A DNA stretch of 64,000 nucleotides from Eonycteris spelaea. Taxonomy: Eukaryota; Chordata; Mammalia; Chiroptera; Pteropodidae. Both the position numbers and the translations under genes were made by a program. The stretch is from contig PUFA01000027.1 in assembly GCA_003508835.1 (NCBI GenBank), forward strand, positions 8,432,001 to 8,496,000, read 5' to 3'. Positions 13,201-24,167 of the stretch are shown here, in pieces (the first letter of the stretch is position 1; each line of letters begins with the position of its first letter). The notes under the pieces were generated by a model, which ran no database searches, was not told where the DNA came from, and saw only the letters and a program-made list of their open reading frames with translations.

Positions 13201-13499
13201 TTCATCAAGCATAAAGAAATTCAGCCTCAGATTAAACAGACAAGTAAGACATAAATGGTAGAATCAGTAAACGATTTATCAGTAAACAGTTTAACATCTA
13301 ATAAATTATATTGCAAGACAAATAGCCTTTAGCAGGCATCAGGCAGTTAGACCAGTGGGAATATACTTTTGCTTATGGCCTTTGCTTTAATCAAACTGAT
13401 ATTCCTTAGGTTATCTCATTTAATCCTCTTGAGATTTAAAAAAAAGGCCAATAAAATTACCCTTAAAGAACAAAGCCTAGGATGGTTAAGGATCCTGGT
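10236..13499. other. Unassigned AT-rich interval
   Basis: No gene or classifiable repeat was recognised. Short direct repeats such as gtgggaaataaagtgggaaat near 10417 and two cagtaaac units near 13266 and 13281 are local. Minus-strand frames of 67 and 88 codons (11327-11530 and 12677-12943) show no domain. Confidence 0.5.
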
Positions 13500-13690
13500 G
13501 GACAAACTAGCAGTTAAGAGTTCAGGGCCTGCAAATTTGACCTGGGATGCAACTTACTAGCTTCATGACCTTGAAGAAAGTTAACTATTTACTATTCTTA
13601 AGTTGTCATTTCATCATTGATAAAATTGAGGCTTAAGGTTGTGAGGAGTAAATGAGATGTTACATATACTTTTGTAAATGAAGAAAGAAT
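13500..13690 (+). repeat. MIR SINE
   Basis: Matches follow the MIR consensus in order: agcagttaagagttcaggg, then aacttactagcttcatgacc ttgaag, then ataaaattgaggcttaagg, then gaggagtaaatgagatgtta. Core and 3' part are both present, with about a quarter of positions changed. It is non-coding and ancient. Confidence 0.75.
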
Positions 13691-14204
13691 TTAGATTCAA
13701 AGCAAGAGAAAGGATGGCATTATTGGCTCATATAACAAAGTGTAAGAAGGAACGTGTTGAGCTGGTCTTATCGAGCACTAGAATTAAGGACCACTTAGAT
13801 GCCCAGACCCTGCCAGACTCCCTCTCTATCTTTTGTCCCTGTTTCTCTCTTTGCATATGTGTCTCCATGAGCAGAAAATTACAGTCATTTGCAGCCTAAA
13901 GGCTCTAGTTTTTCAGTTTCACTATTAGTTAGGATAAAGCCTGCTTTCTTCTGTGTCCAGATTAGAAAATATTAGAGAGTGTTCTCATTGTTTGGGCCTT
14001 TTGTCAATTCTGCACCATTGTTGTTTTGTGCGTGGTGAGGTATACTACCAAGTTTGGCCCCAGCACAGCTCAGTGACCACACTTTTCTCTAGGATCCCAC
14101 AGTCTAAGACTGACACACCTGCCACAGACACGCCACAGTTAGAAAAGCATTTTTCAAAAGAATGTGGGGAGAGGCTGGCCTAAAGTTCAATGAAAATTAA
14201 ACAG
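13691..14204. other. Unassigned interval
   Basis: No gene or repeat is recognised with confidence. The 73- and 76-codon plus-strand frames (13678-13899 and 13953-14183) have no domain signature. Confidence 0.45.
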
Positions 14205-14295
14205 TAACAACCATTACAGTAGGTGAAGGATGAGTGAGTGCCTGGCTTATGGGAAGTGCTCCATACACAGTGGGCTGCTTTTATGACCTAGTTGT
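14205..14295 (+). repeat. MIR SINE, 3' end
   Basis: The string gagtgcctggcttatgggaa followed by gtgctccatacacagtg matches the MIR 3' terminal region. Only about 90 bp remain. Confidence 0.45.
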
Positions 14296-16146
14296 TATTT
14301 TTGTTCGTAATAACAAAATAAATGTCTTCTGTTTCCTTTCTGAAATGTATCCACTGTCTTTTCTATCATAGCCTTCTGATCCAAGGAAAAGTGACTGCCA
14401 ACAACAGGCAAAATTGCCAAGTAGGTAAACTGTCTTTTCCAATTTCCCTTTGTTCTCTTTGCAAAGGGTCACTCACTCAGGCCTGACAGCCTTTAAATAT
14501 CTCAGACTTCAAAATTACTTCTCCCAGTGTTGTAGTTGATAAAACTACTCACATTTAAATACGATTGGTCCCACTAACCTTCAGTAAGATTATTTTTTAT
14601 TTGAAAGAGAAGTTCGTAAATCCTGATAACTCTTTGGCTAAGGATATGTGTCTAAATCTGAAAAGTCACCAGTGGGTGTGGCGATTGTCTATGTCTTTTG
14701 TCTTTCATGGCCACTGCCTCCTTCCCACGACACGGACATTGCTTCACCCTACATTTTGCCCTTCTCCCAGTTCTCCTTCCACTATACCCTCAAAGGATCA
14801 GTACTTAAACCACTTAGTTTCTGAAAGATAAGTACACACTATCAGAGGAAATCTGTCTTTTCAGGAGCCTTGGAAAGGCACTTGAAAGGTAAACAAATCA
14901 TACAGAAATGAATAATGTATATTAAGCCCAAACTACCTATGTATAATGTGCTTATAGAGGTGAAGTGCCAAGCCTCCTATGAGGTGGTGGTGGTGGGGGA
15001 GGGGACAAAAGTAAATTATTGCTTCCTCCATAGATGTTTGAATACCTGTCGTAGGCAGTGTTGCACTTCAGGGGCCACGGAGTGCTCATAGCTATGGGCC
15101 CATCCTCAGGAGATAACCTTGAGAGAAGAAGGCAAAATTCCTGCCTAGATAAAGCTAGAGAACACTGAGAGAGAAAGGAAACTATACTGAGGGAAAGCCT
15201 TATTTAAGAACTATGTCAGTTATGAATCGTTGGTGAAGACGAGGAGTTCTGTTTCAGGGAAGAAAAATCTAAAAGAGGCCTTGTCTCCTTTTTGTGTGTA
15301 TTACTAATTCGGCAAATGAACATTAGATTTTTACACTAGATGAAATTTTTGCCTGTAGTAGTTGTTGGAGAGTGTCTTCCTTTCTCAAATTTACTTTTCA
15401 GTATTTTTCTACTACTTTTTAAAATGTCACCATGCTGACTAATAATTTATTAACTTTTTTGATAGGTTAAGTCACTGATCCCCATCCCCACCCCCCAGCA
15501 AAGAGATATCTACTAAAACCTAGGAAGGTTAGCTGATGTGAGATATTTATTCAAAAGCACTAACTCATAGACTCCTAGAACTTTCTGATAACACTATAAA
15601 TATAGCTCAAAGAACAAGCAAAACCTGCTTGTAGGTCAAAAACTGTATTAAACTTCTACTATTTTTAATTGAAGATTTGATTCTTGAGAGACTTCTAACC
15701 TCTTGGCTCCTAGGTTTAGCTTTGGATAGAAATAGGACCTGCAAGAGGATCAACAAGATAATTGACTATCTCTGACTTGAATATAAATATTTATCAAATG
15801 CTCTTTTTAATGAAATTCCCACTGCATTAGGACTGGAGAGGATCAGCCCTGACAAGGGAAGATTTGAGGCCCCCAAGGACAAAAGCAGCGAAGCCTTATT
15901 TCCATCAAATTTTCCATCTTTGGTATCCTTGGCCAGGTCCTTTGGCTATACAATTCAAAATGGCTATTCCCTCTTTTTGTTTTTGTCTTTGTTGTTTTTG
16001 AGCTGCGCTCTTGTGGTTGTTTTTATTGATTTGTGTTAATTTCTAACTCTACCTAAGTCAATACCGTAAGATATCTGCTTAGGAATGTAGCATGGAAATA
16101 CCATTCTTTTTCTCAGGAAACTTGATCCATTAAAAATGATTTAAAT
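14296..16146. other. Unassigned interval with one G-rich tract
   Basis: No gene is recognised. A G-rich tract at 14983-15004 (five GG doublets leading into GGGGGAGGGG) could fold as a weak G-quadruplex. The rest is AT-rich unique sequence. Confidence 0.45.
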
Positions 16147-16370
16147 CAGTGGTCCTCAACCTTTTTGGCACCAGGGACCAGTGTTCTTATGATAATCTAA
16201 AGCTTGATGATCTGAGGTGGAGCTAAGGCAGTGATGCTAGCACTATGAAGAGTCTGCAAATATAGATGAAGCTTCACTTGCTCCCCATCACTCACATTTT
16301 GTTGTGTGAACTGATTCCTAATGGGCCATGGACTGGTACTGGTCTGTGGCCCAGGGGTTGGGGACCCCTG
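16147..16370 (+). mobile_element. MER1-like hAT-Charlie non-autonomous element
   Basis: The element is 224 bp with terminal inverted repeats CAGTGGTCCTCAACC and GGTTGGGGACCCCTG (13 of 15 paired). The 8-bp target duplication is atttaaat (16139-16146) and atttaaac (16371-16378), one mismatch. Internal strings such as gatgatctgaggtggagcta and ggactggtactggtctgtgg match MER1 elements, but the copy is shorter than the primate MER1B I remember. It encodes no transposase and would have moved in trans. A second, oppositely oriented copy of nearly the same length lies at 40044-40268. Confidence 0.85.
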
Positions 16371-16378
16371 ATTTAAAC

Positions 16379-18984
16379 GAACTCATTTGTATTTTGGTGG
16401 TGATGAATGTAGTAGGAAATGTGTGAATGTTGAAGAATAAAGACATAATTTTTCTTCACATGGTAATGATCATCAAATTTATAATCCTTATATTTATATA
16501 GAATGCTACAGTTTTAAATAACTTCCATATATAGTTTTACTTGATCCCCATTTCTATTTGATGTCTTACTCTTTTTTCCTTCTTTGTTAGGAAGGGGAGG
16601 GAAAATATAGTAGAACATAGACTGAATAACATAACAGTGCTTTGTAGTTTCTTTGAAAGAAATTCTTTCAGACATGAGGACAGTGGAGTTTGCCTCACCA
16701 GACCCTGCTGCAGTCCAGCATCAAAGGCTTAACAACGCACACCAAAAAAAGAAAAAAAAAAAAAAGATGTGACTCAGCTGTTTGCTGATATCAAACAAAT
16801 ATATCAGAAGTTGATGTGATAAATGATAAATATAGCTTATTGAAGACTCCCTGAAAAGATCTATAAAATATGTTCATCTTCCATGTGCAAAATTTCCAAA
16901 GAGAAACATATTTATGAATAATGTATTCTTGTTCATGTGCTCCAGGCCATTGTCCTAACTCTTGAATTTAAATAGTTTTCATAGATGACCTCAAGAATTT
17001 AACATACGACTGTTTTTTCTCATGTTTTTTGTGAAATAATCATGATTTTGATGGTAAACTTTCTAGATAATCTGTTTATACAATGAGGAAGTGGAATAGG
17101 AATCAATATTCTAATTTTGCTGATGAAAAAATTATTTGATGAGTTGCTTATGATTATATGTGATTGCAAGTAAAAGAAAATAAAGATTTCAGGTAAATTG
17201 ATTTAGTGGGCTTTTATTAAACTTTAGAGAGTGAGGTTTGGAAGACATGCTATCGTGCTATATTTAAAGATGAACAGCAGGGCCAAATGAAACCAGGATT
17301 AGATACACAGAGAAGAAAAGTGAGCTCTGGTTAGGTCATCTTGATTAAATCCCTAAACCTTTCTACATCTTATTTTCCTTGTGTATAAAATAAGGGAATT
17401 TTAACTCTAAAAATTAACAGCTCTTATTTTTATTGCTAGTAAACCACAAATACAGAGAAGGCCACTATTAGAACAAGAGAAACAGCTTAGTGGCCATGAT
17501 CCTAGACTAAATTAAAAAGAGGGGAGGTGGGGGCAGCTGCAGCTAAACCCCTGCAGAAAGAGCTCTCAGTAGGTGTACGTTTAAGATTCCCTGGGTAAAA
17601 CTTGCTTTCCCGTGCCATGTTGCATCTATAGAGAAACTGGTTTATCTATGTCTGCGTTATACTAATTCCAACACGGATTCTTTGTCCAGGATTATTATTA
17701 TCATTAAGAAATGACAAGTACTTAATATAGATATATGACTATACATATATGATATCTGTATTAGATATCCTACTGCATTTCTAAAGTTTTTTTAATGGAC
17801 ATTATTAATATTTTAAAATAGTTTGAAAACTTGAAGAAAAATACAACATAAATAGGACCAGGGAATGTACCAATATATTTGGATGCTTTCTGTGGATACA
17901 TATAGTTATAATCATCTCTGCAATTCTCGTTAAATCGGAGAGATATATGAAAACACAAAGATGAGAAATCAAATTCTACATTTGGATATCATAATTTCAT
18001 TTTTTTCTGCTAGGTGCATAAGTTTGAGATTATATCTGTCCTTCACTTGTATGAACAAGCAGGATTAGAAAACAAACAACCCCTTTGTCAAACAGAAGGT
18101 ATAAACACACTAAATTGCAGAAGCAGAACTGACTTCCCTTCAGGCTGAGGCATATACTTAATGAAGGACACGTGCAAACTCAGCCAGGAGCTCAACAAGT
18201 CTGTACAGTTCATTCTACACGAACCTGAGTTAAAATACCTTTGTATAACTCTAGGAGTATTTTATCTGTGGGTTCTTTTTAAGAACAATCTGAAAATGAA
18301 AGTCAAGTGCTCATGTACAATCCACCAAAATTTTGAATCTCAGAAGCTACTACGTTGTCCTCTTTTCTCACAGCCAGGGTATTCCAGAACCAGAGTGACC
18401 TTATCTGCTCAGGAACAGGGGTGAGGTGGATGAGACACACAGATCCAGATAAAAGTCTTCCATGCTGTGATTAGAGTATATCTACTTTCTAAGGCACTTA
18501 AATATTTAAAAAATATGGTTTTAAGTACACCACCTAGGATATAAGTTCTTATCCACTTTGTATCCAAGATAGACTTAAATGCAATGGTTGATCCTTGTTC
18601 TCTTTGACTTTTATAATGCAGTACAAGTAACTGACCAAAATCAAAACCTGTCTCTTTCTCTGCACCTGTATCTAAGACTAGGTTTGGTTAGTTGAGCACA
18701 GATCAAATGAAATATTCTTCCGTTTTAAAAGTTAGCTTTCAGAATAACACAACAATCACTGTTTATTAATAAACACTAAGTGGTATTTACAAAAATAAAG
18801 CAATGTTCAATGACCTTAAATATTTTTAAATAAATCATTTATCAAATAAAGGAATGAAGAAATTTAAGTGAGCGTAGGAATGTGGCATTTTAAATAGGTA
18901 TGTTACTTTCATGATCTTGGGTGGTCTTTAGATAGAATGTCTGTCATAACAGAAAAAAAACACTGAATATTTAATTAAAAACAG
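16379..18984. other. Mostly unassigned interval, one possible MIR piece
   Basis: A possible MIR core fragment lies at about 17310-17410 (ttgattaaatccctaaacc, then tttccttgtgtataaaataag). An A-rich tract at 16743-16765 follows an unrecognised 80-bp segment that could be the tail of a small retroposon, but no target duplication was found. The rest is AT-rich unique sequence with no gene. Confidence 0.4.
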
Positions 18985-19165
18985 TAATTGGATTCTAGTC
19001 TTCACCACAATTTGACTTTGTGTGTCACTTAATGCAGATTCTACTGTATCTCTTAAAATGAGAATAATGACACCTGTTCTCCCTACCTCAGAGAATGGAT
19101 ATAAGTATAAGTGAATTAGTGTAGGAGAAAGTGCTTGGCAAGTAATTAAGCCCTATATACATTTT
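18985..19165 (+). repeat. MIR SINE
   Basis: MIR blocks occur in order: ggattctagtcttcaccac, tttgtgtgtcacttaatgc, tctcttaaaatgagaataat, cctacctcagagaatggat and agaaagtgcttggcaagta. Both core and 3' part survive at MIR-typical divergence. Confidence 0.65.
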
Positions 19166-19799
19166 AAGGCAGTCATGATGTTGCTTATGTAAACAATGGT
19201 TTGCTTTGGTTTCTTCCTCTGGATTGGTTTGCTTTGTCATGTCGATCTGGCCTAAGCAATAATTAACGTAGACCTTGAAAAGAGAATTGGGCTTGGAATA
19301 AGAATCATGAAACATATGAGTGCAGATGTATTCCAAGTTTAGTGGTCCAAAATAGCTACCTTCTGCATAGTTCCATAATATTATGCCCTCATTTTGACAT
19401 TTCCCAGAAGCGGATTGCCTTAGATTTTCCCTTCACCCACTATCTTTGGGAGGAGAGAATAAAAGGCTTTTTTTTTTTTTTTTGAAATCTATGTGTATCT
19501 ATATCAGCATATCAAGCAGCCTTGTGAAAATAGCTCGCATGCTTATAGTGTTTTTGAGAGAGAGACTTAGATCTTGAGCTTTAGATATATGTATGGCAGA
19601 TCTTATGTCCACTTTAACAATAAGAAAACCTAGATGCAGGTTAGAAAAATGACTTCTGTAAGATTACAAAATCAGTCTTTTGTTGTCGTGGATGTTGTTG
19701 GGTAAGGTCAAGGGAGGATTAGAATTTCAATTCCTAAATTAAAGAAATATTTCTTATTCTACACTATTTTATAGCTCCATAGTTTTGCTACACATTTAT

Positions 19800-20050
19800 G
19801 TATTTTTACTGTAACTGTGCCATCTACCTGCCTCCTTTGCTTATCTAATACCAACTTACTGGGTGCACCAGCATTACGTCCTCAGAGAAACATTCTCTTA
19901 TGTGGTTAGGGCCCCCTCCTACGTGCACTCATTTTTCTAACAAAACATTGATCACATTCCATTGCTCATTGGTTTTCTTCTGCCTCACCCACTGGCCTGT
20001 GAATATCTTGATCATTCACAGACAAAGTGCACAATGGATAAATGAATAAA
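19800..20050 (+). repeat. L2 LINE 3' end
   Basis: Pyrimidine-rich L2 3' text (cattgatcacattccattgc, then cccactggcctgtgaatatc) ends in ggataaatgaataaac, the usual L2 terminal pattern. The 3' end is preserved and the 5' part is lost. Confidence 0.5.
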
Positions 20051-22371
20051 CTTTTCATGTTATGAGAAATGATATAGATCTAGCTGATTCTCAAGATCTA
20101 CCTATATTTTCTATTAAATTGCCCCTAATTGTCTTTTCTTAGAGTTCATAGTCTGCCTCTTTTTCCCGATATCTGGGGATGAATATTCCCAAATTTCCAC
20201 ATACTTATTTTTGTCTCCAGGAATAATCTTACCATAGGCTGGAGGTGTTTTTAAGGAATTTTAACTTAACTATCTGTATTTTACCTTTCCCTTTGCTATT
20301 TAGACTGGTTCTCAATTTATGATTCAGTGGGATGTTTATCTGAAGTTCAGCGCCACGACATCAATACTTATCCCTAAATTTTCACTTCTGTATCCATGTG
20401 CCAGAATCTTGATCTCAGTATGCCAGTCTGCTCCCACTGTGCTCTCCCTGATAAACATCAAGGTTCCAAACTTTTTTCAGTACTCTAAAATCCTTCTGGG
20501 TATGCCTCCACTTATGTACGATATATTTTTCCTCTTACTCATACCTAGCGGTCAGCAGCTCTGTCTCCTAAGGAAAGATTTTCTTAATGATGATTGCTTC
20601 CCTTCATGTAGGTGTTTTCATGTAATCGATATATAGATTCTCTGTCACCAACTTTCACTTACCTGTTCACATATGTTTGCTAATATGTATTGAACTTTCA
20701 ACATCTCCCCTTTTCCATTCTTCATGCTAACTTCTTGCCTGGACTATCTCTGGTCAGTGTATGGAAATCATTATACTGATCTTTAAGTCAAAACTCAAGC
20801 TTCATTTTTTCCCCCAAATTCCACAGTTCACTTTTGTCCTCATAAGCTTTATTATACCAATCATGTCCTTCAGCCTACTTGTCTGCATCCCTCCCACTCC
20901 AATAATAATACATTCATATACAGCAGTACATCCACTTACAGAGTGTGTAGAATAACAATAACTAGCATATGGCAATGAGAGAAACAATATAAAAAGGTAG
21001 GGAAAGTTTTTTTCCCCACAGAGCCTCCTTCATTTATAGGTAAATGTAAAATCACCTTAAATTAGCCTCAACAAGCATTAAAACTGATGATAATAATTGG
21101 ATGATTTAGGGTTAAACACATGTGAATTCATCTCTTCTCGTTACTCAAATAGGGTAAATGTAGATGAAAAGCATTACCAGAGAATAATTTAATACGTTGG
21201 CTTACTAGACTCAAAGAAATAATATTGTTGATGTCATTAAAATAAATTAACCTATAAAACAATTATTTGGTATTCAAATGTGTTCTGTACCTACATCCAT
21301 GAGACAGATAGTTAATATATACTTTATTAACCTCAAAGATACATTTATATATGTGTAAATACCCCTAAACAGTAACTTAGAGAAACAAAGTGTGTTTATT
21401 TGTGATTAACTTTAATTTACACTTCTATTTTAAAGTTTAATTCAGTAAGAATTCTATTACGTTTTCTTTTTACCCAAGGCTAAATTTTTTTTTTCTGGGG
21501 AGTTCAGAATTCTGAGATATAAATTGAAGGTTCATTCCACACAATTACCGTAATTTAATTTTGCCTCCCAAGGGCAGGGTGATGGTTTTCTGCTAAAATA
21601 CAACATGAGATAATAAAGAAAAACACCACTATGATTTTCTTGTGTGTAATCCAATTTAATGACATAACTATGGAAAGAGTTGTTTTTATGTATACATAAA
21701 TTATGGACTTTAAGTGGTCTTTGTGGTCATTTCCCCCTCACAAGAATATTTTCCCTTGCCAAAAGAAATGGAATAGAAGTAAACATAACATTATGCAAAA
21801 TGATAGGTCTGCTTTCTCTCTAGATTAGTGGCAAGAGCCAGTTGGTATTTACTGGTTTTTCTCCTTAATGGGTGGATAAAATCTGAAGCTGTGTAAATAA
21901 GATAATACAGAAATTATGTCTATTTACTCCCTGTGAGATATTTTAGTTTTTAAATTTCTATTGGAAGACAAGTAGTCTTGGGAATATTAAAATCCAGAAG
22001 TGTAGTATATTCTCAAAAGAAGCAATATTATAGGTCTTCTCTAAGTAATCGGGCATGTTTCTGTAACAGTCTTGAGTCATTTAATAGGGCATCCACGAAT
22101 TACTTTAAATTTTAGAATTTCTCAACATTCCTTTAAGTGTGATCTTATTTGTTGAAATATTGTCTTGATCTTTTTATTACACAGTACAGATGTTTAAAGT
22201 GTTAACATATTTTAATCTGTCAATATCTTCATGCAATCCCTTGTCTTCTTACAAAATAATTATTTGTTCCTAGATACTAAAAACATTCTGTAAATTTTTG
22301 TAAATTCCCCCCCTAAAATTTTTGCCAACTGTTTACTCTAGCTGAAGCTTGTTGGTTTGTTATTAAAGATA
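20051..22371. other. Unassigned interval with possible L2 pieces and a candidate conserved block
   Basis: Between 20300 and 20985 the sequence is pyrimidine-rich and may include further L2 fragments, but the match is too weak to call. The 105-codon plus-strand frame at 20319-20636 lies in this area and shows no domain. From 21000 to 22371 the sequence is unique and AT-rich; the 21480-21930 part looks least repeat-like. Confidence 0.4.
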
Positions 22372-22597
22372 TATTTCTTTTTTTTTTACATTTTATTATA
22401 ATTTCTTTATTTTTCAGTTATAGTTGACATACAATATTATATTAGTTTCAGGTGTACAACATAATGACTAGTCATTTATATAAGTTACAAAATGATCACC
22501 TCAATAAATCTAGTTTCCATCTGACATCATACGTAGTTATTACAATGTTATTGATTATATTCTATATGCTGTAATTTATATCCCTAATTTTTAAATC

Positions 22598-22611
22598 TTT
22601 TTTCTTTTTCT

Positions 22612-22655
<44 letters not shown>

Positions 22656-22657
22656 CT
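22598..22657. repeat. (CT)n microsatellite
   Basis: Pure and interrupted CT with flanking CTTT units; on the minus strand it is (AG)n and forms or extends the purine-rich tail of the 5S-derived retroposon. It may also reflect the purine-rich tract usual at the start of L1 3' UTRs. Confidence 0.9.
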
Positions 22658-22740
22658 GCAAGGCAACCCTTGATTGACCTCACAGATTGCAAAGACCTTG
22701 TCAGTTTACAATCCCTTATTTATTTAGTTTATTTTCTACA

Positions 22741-22856
22741 CTATAGCACCTGGTCTTCCTAGGTGGTCTCCCATCCAAGTACTAACCAGTCCTGACCCTG
22801 TTTAGCTTCCAAGATCAAATGGTATCGGACTTGTTCAGAGTAGCATGGCCGTAGAC
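22741..22856 (-). pseudogene. 5S rRNA-derived retroposon head (SINE-like; whole unit about 22597-22856)
   Basis: Read on the minus strand, this is a gapless 116-nt match to mammalian 5S rRNA, about 97 of 116 positions by my count, mostly transitions. It starts with GTCTACGGCCAT. The 3' part of the internal RNA polymerase III promoter (C box), GGTTAGTACTTGGATGGGAG, is unchanged. It is followed, not by a direct A tail, but by about 85 nt of unrelated sequence and then a (GA)n-rich tail. This head-body-tail plan suits a 5S-derived SINE, as known from fruit bats, better than a plain 5S retropseudogene. The target site is the purine-rich end of the half-L1 ORF1, which obscures any target duplication. 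It is not a functional 5S gene. Confidence 0.85.
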
Positions 22857-22883
22857 CCTTTTTCTTCTTCTTAAAGAAGTCCC

Positions 22884-24167
22884 TTAACATTTCTGGTAAT
22901 CAGGTTTGGTGGTGACAAACTCTTTTGGCTTTTTCTTGTCTGGAAAGCTCTTTATCTGTCCTTCAATTCTAAATGATAGCTTTGCTGAGTAGAGTGTCGG
23001 GAGCCATTTTGAGGCAGGATTAAACTGCCAGTAAAGCTGGGAGTTTTGCAGAGTTGGCAAGCTGTGCAGTCTGCTGGCTCGGGAGGAGGTGCACCTGGCT
23101 TGGGGGAGATAAACTGAATGTTCTTTGACCATGGAAAGAGTATGTTAAGATAGCTACATATTTTCCTGAGTAATGGCAGTGATTGTTTGAGGACTTAGAG
23201 GTTTTTGCTTCTTACGCACTCTGTAGGGTATAAATATGCTGTGCTAAATAAACTCGGGGCTGCTTCGGTATTGACTGGGGGTCCTCCCGACTCTCTCTCT
23301 TCTCTCTGTTTTTTCTTTAATCCTCACTCCCCCTCTCAGGTACTTTCGACTTTAAGCCGGCTGGCTCCGGCAGTAGAGTATCTCGGTTGTAGGTTCTTAC
23401 TTTTTATCACTTTGAATATTTCATGCTAATCCCTTCTGGCCTGCAAAGTTTCTGTTGAGAAAGCAGATGACACTCTTATGGGAGTGCCCGTGTAGGTAAC
23501 TAACTGCTTTTTTCTTGTTGCTTTTAAAATTCTCTCTCTGTTTTTAACCTTTGACATTTTAATTATGATGTGTCTGGGGTATACCTCTTTGGGTTCATCT
23601 TGTTTGGAACTCTCTGTGCTTCCTGGGCTTGTATGTCTATTTTCTTTGCCAGGTTAAGGAAGCTTTTTATTATTTCTTGAATCAAGTTTTCAATTTCTTG
23701 CTCTTTCACTTCTCTTTTTGATATCCCTATGATGAGAATGTTGATAGGCTTGATATAGTCTCAGAGAACCCTTAAACTATCTTCATTTCTTGGATTCTTT
23801 TTTCTTTATGCTGTTTTGGTTGGCCATTTTATGCTACCTTATCTTCTAAATCACTGAATCAATCCTTTTGCTTCACCTAATCTACTGTTGATTCCTTCTA
23901 ATGTATTTTTCATTTTAGTTATTGTAGTCCTCTTTCTGACTGTTTTTTTGTTTTAATGTTTTCTATTTCTATTTTTATGTTTTCTATCTCTTTGTTAAAG
24001 TTCTCACTATCATTGAGCATCCTTATAACCAGTGTTTTGAACTCTGCCTCGGGTAGATTGCTTGTTTCCATTTTGTTGAGTTCTTTTTCTGGAGCTTTGT
24101 TTATTCTTTCATTTAGGACATGTTTCTTTGTCTCCTTATTTTGGTTTCCTCTCTGTATTTGTTTCAA
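22884..24167 (-). pseudogene. Decayed L1-type ORF1 inside the half-L1
   Basis: The N-terminal part (24167-23919) is open for 82 codons and contains ETKKHVLNE, NKMETSNLPEAEFK and a heptad-like ENFNKEIENIKIEIENIKTK stretch, the typical ORF1p coiled coil. The middle part is frameshifted, but carries relics of the RNA-binding region (a KMNPKRYTPDTS-like segment near 23600). The C-terminal part (about 22990-22884) reads KLSFRIEGQIKSFPDK then KEFVTTKP, matching the ORF1p C-terminal domain. The solo LTR splits the frame just before KLSF. Stops and frameshifts make it non-functional. ORF1p is the RNA-binding chaperone of L1 particles. Confidence 0.75.
22995..23372 (+). mobile_element. Solo LTR of a class II (ERVK/betaretrovirus-like) endogenous retrovirus
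   Basis: The 378-bp LTR begins TGTCGGGAGCC and ends GGCTCCGGCA, imperfect inverted termini with TG...CA ends. A perfect 6-bp target duplication, gtagag, flanks it (22989-22994 and 23373-23378); 6 bp is typical of ERVK-type integrases. A TATA box (tataaat, 23229-23235) and a polyadenylation signal (AATAAA, 23247-23252) lie only about 18 bp apart, so the signal sits in U3 upstream of the expected start site, implying a short R as in MMTV-like viruses. No gag, pol or env remains, so this is a product of LTR-LTR recombination. It is inserted in the half-L1 ORF1, in the opposite orientation. Confidence 0.9.

Noticed and set aside
14983..15004. G-rich tract as a regulatory G-quadruplex
   Set aside because: Short, mostly GG doublets, no promoter context; noted only as sequence composition.
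22612..22650. CT repeat as a CRISPR-like or satellite array
   Set aside because: It is a simple dinucleotide microsatellite in a retroposon tail.
22741..22856. Functional 5S rRNA gene
   Set aside because: About 19 substitutions, a single copy inside a half-L1 and no T-run terminator directly after the head show that it is a retroposed relic.
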